The notes under the pieces were generated by a model. It saw only the letters and a list, made by a program, of their open reading frames with translations. It was not told the origin of the DNA and did no database searches. Shown piece by piece: positions 57,512 to 64,000 of a DNA stretch of 64,000 nt. The position numbers and the translations under genes are program-made. Within the stretch, counting starts at the first letter, position 1. Each line of letters starts with the position of its first letter. The DNA comes from Mesorhizobium sp. B4-1-3 (GTDB taxonomy: Bacteria > Pseudomonadota > Alphaproteobacteria > Rhizobiales > Rhizobiaceae): contig NZ_VFTG01000001.1 of the NCBI RefSeq assembly GCF_006439355.1, positions 310,001 through 374,000 of the forward strand. Direction: 5' to 3'.

Positions 57512-57954
57512 TGGCGAAGGGGAAACCGAAGGCTGCCGGGTCCGCGGACACGAAACCTGTCCTGCTTTCGGGCGGCAACCCGCAGATCGCCAAGGGCTAT
57601 GGGGACGCTCCCGTGCAGGCCTATATCGCGGCGATGCCGGGCTGGAAGAGCGAGGTCGGACGTCGGCTCGACCAACTCGTCATGGAGGCCGTCCCCGACG
57701 TGCAGAAGGCCGTCAAATGGAACTCTCCATTCTACGGCATGGAAGGCGAAGGCTGGTTCCTCGGCATTCACTGCTTCGCCAAATACATCAAGGTGGCGTT
57801 CTTCCGCGGCTTGTCGCTGAAGCCCGTGCCGCCTGTCGAATCCACGAGCAAGGACACACGTTGTTTCCACATCCACGAGAACGAGCGGCTCGACGAGGCG
57901 CAGTTCGTCTCCTGGGTGAAGCAGGCAAGCCGGCTGCCCGGCGAACGGATGTAG
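57511..57954 (+). CDS. DUF1801-domain protein, first copy
   Basis: A 147-residue soluble protein of the DUF1801 (YdhG-like) fold. Family features: PVQAYIAAMPGWKSEVGRRL, VQKAVKWNSPFYGMEGEG and YIKVAFFRGLSLKPVPP. Members are found in operons with ArsR and SRPBCC genes, as here, but have no proven biochemical role; they are sometimes called iron-chaperone-like. It starts within the stop codon of the preceding gene. Confidence 0.85.
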   Translation: MAKGKPKAAGSADTKPVLLSGGNPQIAKGYGDAPVQAYIAAMPGWKSEVGRRLDQLVMEAVPDVQKAVKWNSPFYGMEGEGWFLGIHCFAKYIKVAFFRGLSLKPVPPVESTSKDTRCFHIHENERLDEAQFVSWVKQASRLPGERM

Positions 57955-58028
57955 GCGCGCACGGTCAAGCGCCGTCTCCCTGAAAGAGACACGATTGCAA
58001 TTTCCATTCAGGCCCAGGAGAACCGAAG

Positions 58029-58427
58029 ATGCAAAAAGACGGCGCGCAAGGTGAGAAGTCTCCATCCGAGCTGATCGATGCGAGGATCGACGAGCTCGGC
58101 GACTGGCGCGGTGAGACGCTTGCCCGGCTCCGCGCCCTGATCCGGCAAGCCGCGCCCGAAGCGGTCGAGACATGGAAATGGCGCGGCGTGCCGGTCTGGG
58201 AGGATGCCGGCATTATCTGCACGGGCGAGACCTACAAGGCCGTCGTCAAGCTGACCTTCGCCAGGGGCGCGGCGCTGCCCGATCCCAAGAAGCTCTTCAA
58301 CTCCAGCCTCGAAGGCAACACGAGGCGCGCCATCGATTTCAAGGAAGGCGACGCGATCGACGCCGACGCCCTGAAGGCGCTCGTCCGCGAAGCCGTGACC
58401 CTCAACAGATCGAAGACCAGACGCTGA
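58029..58427 (+). CDS. DUF1801-domain protein, second copy
   Basis: A 132-residue protein of the same fold as the preceding gene but only distantly similar: SELIDARIDELGDWRGETLA, EAVETWKWRGVPVWEDAGII, YKAVVKLTFARGAALPDPKK and LFNSSLEGNTRRAIDF. The last segment is typical of the DUF1801 type with a phosphate- or DNA-like basic end. AGGAGA precedes the ATG. Two different copies in tandem suggest specialisation within one operon. Confidence 0.85.
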   Translation: MQKDGAQGEKSPSELIDARIDELGDWRGETLARLRALIRQAAPEAVETWKWRGVPVWEDAGIICTGETYKAVVKLTFARGAALPDPKKLFNSSLEGNTRRAIDFKEGDAIDADALKALVREAVTLNRSKTRR

Positions 58428-58773
58428 GAGGCGGCCGCCCCCGGGCGCCATCGGATTGATGTTGCCGCTTTTCTTCCGCGCCCTCGTACTGCGGATCGAT
58501 GCTACGCGCCAAATATCGCCATCACGCAGCGTAAGCATCCTTCCGTTGCTTGGGCAATTCCATGCAAAGCGCGCAGTGATTTTCCGCCCGGAATTGCGCA
58601 AAAACAAAGAGTTGGAGCAGGTCGGCGATACTATCGAACGCTGAACTGCTCCAACATGATTCATGAAACAAATACTGGACGAATTTATCGGCCGTTAAGC
58701 CAGACGCGCTATCTCAATCGATGTCGCCGGCAACTGGGCGACATGCGGGGAAGAACATCGTCTCAACCGGCGG
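58428..58773. repeat. Intergenic region with mosaic repeat copy A4 (58554-58655)
   Basis: The repeat has GCAATTCC (58554-58561) with GGAATTGC (58590-58597) and a perfect 10-base stem GTTGGAGCAG (58611-58620) with CTGCTCCAAC (58646-58655), plus the AAAAACAAAGAG linker shared with copy A1. The rest of this 346-base gap shows no gene; it must contain the promoter of the GGDEF/EAL gene, which I cannot place. Confidence 0.7.
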
Positions 58774-61314
58774 ATGAGCCAGTCGGACAGACACCGAGGG
58801 AGCCGGCACGGGCTCCATGGGAATGGGATGAAGCTCTCATCGGCCGATGCCGCCCCGCGTCTCCTGGGACTGGTCTGGCCATTCGTGGTGGTCGTCCTGA
58901 TCCAGGCCCTGGTTGCGACGCTCAGTCTCCACACGCTGTCGGCCGTCCGCGCTTATGTCGGCGGGGAAAGCCAGTGGTCGAAGGGGCAGAAGCACGCCAT
59001 CTATTTCCTCAGTCTCTATGCTGACACCGGCCGGGAAGAGTATTTCGACGAATATCGTCAGGCCATCGCCGTGCCGCTCGCCGATCGCGCCGCGCGGCTG
59101 GCGCTCGAACAGGCCGAGCCCGACACGAATGCGGCCCGGCTTGGCTTCCTTGGCGGCAACAACCATCCCGACGATGTTGCCGGCCTGATCTGGCTGTTCC
59201 GGAACTTTCGCGGCGTCAGCTATCTCGACACCGCGATCCGCCACTGGACGGATGCCGACGAGATGATCCTCGCCATCGAAAGACTTGGCGACGACATGCA
59301 TCGCAGGCTCGAAAAGGGGTCGGGATCGTCAGCCGAGATCGGCCTCTGGAAGGCGCAAATCCACCAGATCGACCACCGGATCGGCCCGCTGGCGAAGGCT
59401 TTTTCCGATAGCCTCGGCGAGGGATCGCGTTTCATCAGGATGGCGCTGACGGCGGCCAATCTCGCGACAGCCGCGCTGCTTATCCTGCTCGCCGTCTGGC
59501 GCACGCGCAAGCTGATGAAACAGCGCCAGGCATTTCAGACAGCCCTCAACGCCGAGCGCGAGCGTGCCCAGATCACCTTGGCTTCGATTGGCCAGGCCGT
59601 CATCAGCACCGATGCCGAGGGGCGGCTGGACTATATGAATGCCGGAGCGGAAAGGCTGCTCGCCTGCCCTCTGGCCGCCGCCAAGGGCAGATCGGTCGCC
59701 TCGTTGTTCCGGCTTGTCGACAAGGACAGCGGCGTCGAGGAGACCGATCTGATCCCGCGCCTGCTGGCAGGCGAGCCGCGCCGCTCCAACATACGCCCGC
59801 AGCTTCTGGAGCGTCTCGACGGCTCGGTCGTGCCCGTGGCGCTGAATGGCGCGCCGCTGATCGTTTCCGGCAAGATCCTCGGTTGCGTGCTGGCCCTGCA
59901 CGACATGACGCGCGAGCAGGACTATATCGAGCGCCTGTCGTGGCAGGCATCGCATGATGCGTTGACCGGTCTCGTCAACCGCCGCGACTTCGAGAACCGG
60001 CTGGCGGGCGCGATCTCCGAAGCGCGGGAAAGGCCGCGCCGGCACGCGCTGATGTATCTCGACCTCGACCAGTTCAAGCTGGTCAACGATACATGTGGCC
60101 ATGCCGCCGGCGATCAGTTGCTGCGCCAGATCTCGGTGCTGCTCGCCAACGAGCTGCCGCCCGGCGACATACTGGCGAGACTGGGCGGCGACGAGTTCGG
60201 CGTGCTGCTCTTCGATTGCGATGCCGACTGCGCCGCGGCGACCGCCGAGCGCTTGCGCGCCACGGTCCAGGATCTGCATTTCTCCTGGGATGGACGTCCC
60301 TTCAACATCAGCGTCAGCATCGGCATGGTCGAAGTGGCCAATGCCGGCATGACGCTGGAAGAAGTGCTGCGCGCCGCCGATGTCGCCTGCTACATGGCCA
60401 AGGAAAAGGGCCGCAATCGCGTTCAGCTCCACAGCGACGGCGACACCGCGCTTCGCGAGCGCTTCGGCGAGATGGCCTGGGTGCAGCGCCTGCATGCCGC
60501 GCTGGACGGGAACCGCTTCAGGCTGCACGCGCAGGAGATCGCGCCGCTGCGCGACGATATTGCCGAGGCAGGTGCGCATGTCGAAGTCCTGCTGAGGCTG
60601 ACCGATGAGGACGGCAGCTTCGTCACCCCGCAGAGCTTCATTCCGGCGGCGGAGCGCTACGGCTTGATGCCGGCGATCGACCGCTGGGTGGTGCGCAACA
60701 CCTTCGCCACCATGGCAGCGAGGCTTGCTGATCCGCACGCGGTGCCGATATCGACCTGCGCGATCAATCTCTCCGGCGCCACGTTCGGCGACGAGACGTT
60801 TCTCGGCTTCATGCGCGAACAGTTCGCTGTGCACGCCATCGCGCCCGAAACGATCTGCCTTGAGATCACTGAGACCAGCGCCATCGCCAATCTGACCGAA
60901 GCGATGCGCTTCATCGCCGACCTGCGCGGGCTGGGCTGCCGCTTCGCACTCGACGATTTCGGCTCCGGCATGTCGTCCTTCGCCTATCTGAAGCATCTGC
61001 CGGTCGATTACCTCAAGGTCGACGGCGGCTTCGTCAAGGACATGCTCGACGACCGCATCGACCGCGCCATGGTCGAGATGATCCATCACATCGGCAAGGT
61101 GACCGGAAAGCGCACCATCGCCGAATTCGTCGAAAGCGACGGCATCGTTGAGGCCCTGAAGGCGATCGGCGTCGATTATGCGCAAGGCTATGCGATTGCC
61201 AGACCTCAGCCATTCGATGCCACCACCGTTCTGCGCGGCAATCGAAGTGAGCGCGATGCAACAGCGGACGGTTGGGAGACTTTGGCGCAGACGCTACGCC
61301 GCAAAGCCGGCTAA
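58774..61314 (+). CDS. PAS-GGDEF-EAL membrane protein (c-di-GMP turnover)
   Basis: An 846-residue inner-membrane signalling protein. A membrane helix near residues 31-55 and a second near 230-250 (AANLATAALLILLAVWRT) bracket a periplasmic sensor region. A PAS domain (about 265-385: ITLASIGQAVISTDAEGRLD), a GGDEF domain (SHDALTGLVNRRDFENRL, then ARLGGDEFG at 471-475) and an EAL domain follow. The cyclase motif is intact, but the product-inhibition RxxD site reads PPGD. The EAL motif is EVLLRL, with CLEITET, DDFGSGMSSF and KVDGGFV conserved, so both activities are possible. The ATG at 58828 is an alternative start. Confidence 0.92.
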   Translation: MSQSDRHRGSRHGLHGNGMKLSSADAAPRLLGLVWPFVVVVLIQALVATLSLHTLSAVRAYVGGESQWSKGQKHAIYFLSLYADTGREEYFDEYRQAIAVPLADRAARLALEQAEPDTNAARLGFLGGNNHPDDVAGLIWLFRNFRGVSYLDTAIRHWTDADEMILAIERLGDDMHRRLEKGSGSSAEIGLWKAQIHQIDHRIGPLAKAFSDSLGEGSRFIRMALTAANLATAALLILLAVWRTRKLMKQRQAFQTALNAERERAQITLASIGQAVISTDAEGRLDYMNAGAERLLACPLAAAKGRSVASLFRLVDKDSGVEETDLIPRLLAGEPRRSNIRPQLLERLDGSVVPVALNGAPLIVSGKILGCVLALHDMTREQDYIERLSWQASHDALTGLVNRRDFENRLAGAISEARERPRRHALMYLDLDQFKLVNDTCGHAAGDQLLRQISVLLANELPPGDILARLGGDEFGVLLFDCDADCAAATAERLRATVQDLHFSWDGRPFNISVSIGMVEVANAGMTLEEVLRAADVACYMAKEKGRNRVQLHSDGDTALRERFGEMAWVQRLHAALDGNRFRLHAQEIAPLRDDIAEAGAHVEVLLRLTDEDGSFVTPQSFIPAAERYGLMPAIDRWVVRNTFATMAARLADPHAVPISTCAINLSGATFGDETFLGFMREQFAVHAIAPETICLEITETSAIANLTEAMRFIADLRGLGCRFALDDFGSGMSSFAYLKHLPVDYLKVDGGFVKDMLDDRIDRAMVEMIHHIGKVTGKRTIAEFVESDGIVEALKAIGVDYAQGYAIARPQPFDATTVLRGNRSERDATADGWETLAQTLRRKAG

Positions 61315-61324
61315 CTATCCAACT

Positions 61325-61879
61325 CTAGGCGACAACCCCTCCGGCCTGCCGTTCCAACAGGATCGTCGGCTTCTCGTGATAGGTGGTGCGCAAAATCTCG
61401 CGATAGCCGTTCTTCTCGGCCACCTTCCGCGAAGCGCCGTTTTCCGGATCGATGATACAGACGGTTCTCGCCTGTCCGAACGCCTCGTCGCCCCAAGCGA
61501 CGATCCGCCCGACGACCTCGCTCGCAAGCCCCCTCCCATGCGCCCCCGAGGCCAAGGCCCAGCCGGCTTCCGGCACGCCTTCGATCGAAGGTTCGATCTC
61601 ACGCTTCAGATCGTGGAAGCCGGCCTCGCCGATGAAGCGTCCGGTCGCCTTGTCTTCGATCGCCCAGAACCCGTAGCCGATCAGCGACCAAAGCCCGGCA
61701 TGGCGCAGGAAGCGCATCCAGCTCTCCTCATGCGTGCGCGGCTTGCCGCCGATGAAACGGGTAACGGCAGGCTCCGCCCACATCGCGGCATAGGTCTCGA
61801 AATCACCCAGACGGTGCGGGCGTAGAACAGTGCGCGCCGTCTGGAGGATCGGCACGCCTGCTTTCTTGTCGATGCTCAT
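61325..61879 (-). CDS. GNAT-family N-acetyltransferase (RimJ/RimL-like)
   Basis: A 184-residue acetyltransferase of the type-3 (RimJ/RimL) GNAT group. The start LQTARTVLRPHRLGDFETYA, the middle GYGFWAIEDKATGRFIGEAG and the coenzyme A loop ASGAHGRGLASEVV (in place of Q/RxxGxG/A) fit the family; CIIDPENGASRKVAEKNGYR supplies the conserved Asn and Ser. GGAGAGGAA precedes the ATG at 61879. It is convergent with the GGDEF/EAL gene, only ten bases apart. The substrate is unknown. Confidence 0.88.
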   Translation of the reverse strand: MSIDKKAGVPILQTARTVLRPHRLGDFETYAAMWAEPAVTRFIGGKPRTHEESWMRFLRHAGLWSLIGYGFWAIEDKATGRFIGEAGFHDLKREIEPSIEGVPEAGWALASGAHGRGLASEVVGRIVAWGDEAFGQARTVCIIDPENGASRKVAEKNGYREILRTTYHEKPTILLERQAGGVVA

Positions 61880-62077
61880 GGCATTCCTCTCCATTGAGGC
61901 GGCAGCGCTTAGCAAACCAGCGCGTTCGAACAAGGGCCAGGCCCAACTGGGCTCATCCTCCAGCGAAACAGGCGCCATCGATCGCCGGCGGCCACTTCGG
62001 CCTCTGGGAATTTCGACCGGCAATGCTACTCTTCGGACACGCGATCTCGGTCACCACGCCAAGCACAGGGAAAGAAC

Positions 62078-62533
62078 ATGGACACCATCGATCTCGTGCT
62101 GGCCATCATTCATCACCTTCTGGTGTTCTCGTTGGCCGGCATCATCGGCGCGGAGTTCGTGCTGGTGCGCGGCGATCTGGGCGCGGCGACGCTCAAGCGC
62201 CTTGCCGGCATCGATCGCCATTACGGCATCATTGCCGCGCTGATCGTCGTCGTCGGCCTCTGCCGTGTGTCCTTCGGTCTGAGGGGTTGGGAATTCTACG
62301 TCTACAATTGGGTGTTCTGGGCAAAGATGGTGGCCTTCGCCATCGTCGGCCTGCTGTCGATCTTGCCGACCATGCGCTTCCTTTCCTGGAGCAGGCAGGC
62401 GAACGGCAACCCCTCTTTCGCGGTGCCGGCGGCGGAATTGGCCTCGGTGAAGAACTATGTCCGCGCCGAGCGCTTCATCTTCCTGCTTATTCCGGTCTTC
62501 GCCGCGGCCATGGCTCGGGGCTACGGCTACTAG
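62078..62533 (+). CDS. DUF2214-family membrane protein
   Basis: A 151-residue inner-membrane protein with four predicted helices: IDLVLAIIHHLLVFSLAGII, YGIIAALIVVVGLCRVSFGL, WVFWAKMVAFAIVGLLSILP and AERFIFLLIPVFAAAMARGY. The HH pair in the first helix and the YYVYN-like FYVYNWVFWAK segment are typical of DUF2214. Function is unknown. Its TAG stop is formed with the first bases of repeat copy A3. Confidence 0.85.
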   Translation: MDTIDLVLAIIHHLLVFSLAGIIGAEFVLVRGDLGAATLKRLAGIDRHYGIIAALIVVVGLCRVSFGLRGWEFYVYNWVFWAKMVAFAIVGLLSILPTMRFLSWSRQANGNPSFAVPAAELASVKNYVRAERFIFLLIPVFAAAMARGYGY

Positions 62534-62602
62534 AGCAATTCCAGGAAAAGTACGCAGCGGTCAGGCTCGGCGACTTCGCCGTGGCCTTCCGTCCGGAATT
62601 GC
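62532..62602. repeat. Mosaic intergenic palindromic repeat, copy A3
   Basis: AGAGCAATTCCAGGAAAAGT at the start and GTCCGGAATTGC at the end match copy A1. The middle is replaced by a GC-rich hairpin, GGCGA-CT-TCGCC. The second hairpin of the family is missing. It overlaps the DUF2214 stop codon and lies between convergent genes, so it may act as terminator. Confidence 0.75.
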
Positions 62603-62615
62603 GTCAAGGCAATCT

Positions 62616-63422
62616 TTAAGCCTTGACCGGAAATGTCTCATCCAGCGGCGCGATCGGCACCAGCGGCGCCGGCACATCGGTTGTCTTTTCCTTCGACTTG
62701 CAGATGTCCGCGATCACGCAGGCGGGGCAGTCGGGCTTGCGCGCCTTGCAGACATAGCGGCCATGCAGGATGAGCCAGTGATGCGCATGCCGCATAAACT
62801 CGGCCGGGATGACCTTGAGCAGCCCTTCCTCCACCTGCTCCGGTGTCTTGCCGGGCGCCAGCCCGATCCGGTTGCCGATGCGGAAGATATGCGTGTCGAC
62901 CGCCATCGTGTGCTGGCCGAAGGCGACGTTGAGCACGACATTGGCGGTCTTGCGCCCGACGCCCGGCAGCTTCACCAGCTCGTCGCGATCCTGCGGCACC
63001 TGGCCCGCATAGTCGTCGATCAGCGCCTTCGACAGCGCGATCACGTTCTTGGCCTTGTTGCGCCACAGGCCGATGGTGCGGATATAGTCGCCGACCCTGG
63101 CCTCGCCCAGCGCCAGCATCTTGGCTGGCGTGTCCGCCGCGGAAAACAGCGCCTTCGTCGCCTTGTTGACGCCTGCGTCGGTTGCTTGCGCCGACAGCAC
63201 CACCGCGACCAGCAGGGTGAAGGCGTTGACATAGTCGAGCTCGCCTTTCGGCTCCGGCCGCTGCACGGAAAAGCGCCGGAAGATCTCATGCACCTCGGCA
63301 GGGCCGTAGAGCGACCGGAAAGCGGCTTTTCGCGGCCGTGCGCCAGGCGCCCGACCGCTACCGGCAGGAGCGGGTTGAGGTTTTTTGACAGCTAGGGATT
63401 TTTTCGATTTGGGGGGCGCCAT
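62616..63422 (-). CDS. nth: Endonuclease III
   Basis: A 268-residue DNA glycosylase/AP lyase of base-excision repair, acting on oxidised pyrimidines. After a basic, disordered N-terminal extension of about 45 residues come the catalytic Lys region SAQATDAGVNKATKALF, the helix-hairpin-helix LPGVGRKTANVVLNVAFG, the catalytic Asp in AVDTHIFRIGNRIGL and the [4Fe-4S] loop C-x6-C-x2-C-x5-C (CKARKPDCPACVIADIC). I use the ATG at 63422, after AGGAAGG. It is divergent from the DUF2244 gene, only 22 bases away. Confidence 0.95.
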   Translation of the reverse strand: MAPPKSKKSLAVKKPQPAPAGSGRAPGARPRKAAFRSLYGPAEVHEIFRRFSVQRPEPKGELDYVNAFTLLVAVVLSAQATDAGVNKATKALFSAADTPAKMLALGEARVGDYIRTIGLWRNKAKNVIALSKALIDDYAGQVPQDRDELVKLPGVGRKTANVVLNVAFGQHTMAVDTHIFRIGNRIGLAPGKTPEQVEEGLLKVIPAEFMRHAHHWLILHGRYVCKARKPDCPACVIADICKSKEKTTDVPAPLVPIAPLDETFPVKA

Positions 63423-63444
63423 TTCCTTCCTATAATATTCCCTC

Positions 63445-63939
63445 ATGAGCGACACAAACGCCTCGTTCCGGGCCGACGAGCCATTTTTCCAGGCCTTGCT
63501 GACGCCGCACCGCTCGCTCGGCCGCACCGGTTTCCTGATCCTGATGGGAGCACTTCTGTTCGGCTGGGCGGTCACCGGCGCATTCTTCCTGGCGCACGGC
63601 GCCTGGCCGGTGTTCGGCTTCTTCGGCCTCGATGTGATCGCCGTCTACATCGCCTTCCGCGCCAATTACCGCGCCGCGCGCGCCCGCGAGGAAATCACCG
63701 TATCGCGCACCAGCCTCGATATCCGCAAGACCGCACCGTCCGGTCGTTTCGAAGCGCATCATTTCAACCCGTTCTGGACACGGTTCTCGATCGCCCGCCA
63801 CAGCGAAATCGGGATCACCAAGATGGCGGTGGAAGCGCAGGGCAGGAGCGTGGCTATCGGCGGCTTCCTCAACCCCGACGACCGCGAAAGTTTCGCCACC
63901 GCCTTTTCACGCGCGCTGGCGACCGCCAAGACGCGCTGA
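63445..63939 (+). CDS. DUF2244-family membrane protein
   Basis: A 164-residue protein. Two membrane helices (GFLILMGALLFGWAVTGAFF and WPVFGFFGLDVIAVYIAF) follow a short cytoplasmic start with PHRSLGRTG, and a soluble C-terminal domain ends GGFLNPDDRESFATAFSRAL, the family's hallmark. Function is unknown. Conserved position beside nth is common in alphaproteobacteria. Confidence 0.9.
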   Translation: MSDTNASFRADEPFFQALLTPHRSLGRTGFLILMGALLFGWAVTGAFFLAHGAWPVFGFFGLDVIAVYIAFRANYRAARAREEITVSRTSLDIRKTAPSGRFEAHHFNPFWTRFSIARHSEIGITKMAVEAQGRSVAIGGFLNPDDRESFATAFSRALATAKTR

Positions 63940-63950
63940 GCCCAAGCAAA

Positions 63951-64000
63951 TCAGAACCGGTACCGCAGCAGCCTGCCGACCTTGCGCATGGCGGGAATGA
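63951..64000 (-). CDS. C-terminal end of an unidentified gene (partial)
   Basis: The minus strand is open from the window edge to a TGA at 63953-63951 and reads IPAMRKVGRLLRYRF at its end. That is too short to assign a family. It would be convergent with the DUF2244 gene. Confidence 0.35.
   Translation of the reverse strand, partial: IPAMRKVGRLLRYRF

Noticed and set aside
59329..61185. Open frame of about 618 codons opposite the GGDEF/EAL gene
   Set aside because: The plus-strand gene has full GGDEF and EAL motifs; the other strand is a mirror frame.
1..64000. tRNA, rRNA, CRISPR arrays, transposases, integrases
   Set aside because: Looked for and not seen; the repeats present are short palindromic intergenic elements without transposase genes or regular spacers.

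Overview
The window reads as chromosomal DNA of a high-GC alphaproteobacterium of the order Hyphomicrobiales (Rhizobiales), most likely Mesorhizobium or a close relative. This rests on the gene families present (NasS/NasT nitrate control, an IalB-family protein, nth next to a DUF2244 gene, many sugar ABC transporters with RpiR/GntR regulators) and on short mosaic intergenic repeats typical of rhizobia. It is inferred from content, not from a database match. I see no rRNA or tRNA gene, CRISPR array, insertion sequence or prophage.

Layout. (1) 1-2300: the end of an isolated nuoD copy, a repeat, a conserved hypothetical gene and a small proline-rich gene. (2) 2313-8653, minus strand: a seven-gene operon with a CUT1-type sugar ABC transporter (binding protein and two permeases), a PIG-L-type deacetylase, a ROK kinase, a GntR/UTRA repressor and a SIS-domain protein, probably for uptake and catabolism of an amino sugar. 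(3) 8964-12032, plus strand: a second, divergent CUT1 transporter. Neither CUT1 system has its own ATPase here. (4) 12048-22765: a secreted small protein, a Gfo/Idh/MocA dehydrogenase, an RpiR regulator, then an SDR, a mannitol dehydrogenase family enzyme, a TIM-barrel epimerase and a complete CUT2 transporter, probably a polyol or rare-sugar regulon. (5) 22780-31938, minus strand: nitrate assimilation (nasT, nasS, then narK, nirB, nirD, nasA). The narK leader is unusually legible: an NtrC-like box, a sigma-54 promoter, an ANTAR-type hairpin, an intrinsic terminator and a small translationally coupled membrane-protein gene. (6) 32026-34570: a HerA-like ATPase, small hypothetical genes and a strong intergenic hairpin. 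(7) 34759-45386: RidA, an amidohydrolase, a flavin monooxygenase, a second RpiR regulator, a TauABC/SsuABC-like transporter, a second Gfo/Idh/MocA dehydrogenase and an amidase; the enzyme set suggests catabolism of an organic nitrogen compound. (8) 45778-54069: kdpFABCDE for high-affinity potassium uptake with its two-component system, plus two extra small membrane-protein genes. (9) 54118-64000: IalB-like protein, small secreted protein, NUDIX hydrolase, an ArsR/SRPBCC/VOC/DUF1801 operon, a PAS-GGDEF-EAL protein, acetyltransferase, DUF2214, endonuclease III, DUF2244 and the tail of one more gene.

How it fits together. Most of the window is nutrient acquisition: each transporter lies beside a dedicated regulator and catabolic enzymes, and many adjacent genes overlap by four bases (ATGA or GTGA), so translation is probably coupled. 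Candidate operators lie in front of several of these units. The most informative parts for follow-up are the nas leader, the nagA/nagB-less amino-sugar operon with an altered deacetylase active site, the two unlisted small proteins in the kdp operon, and two candidate operators that share a TTCGAAAAAATG core.
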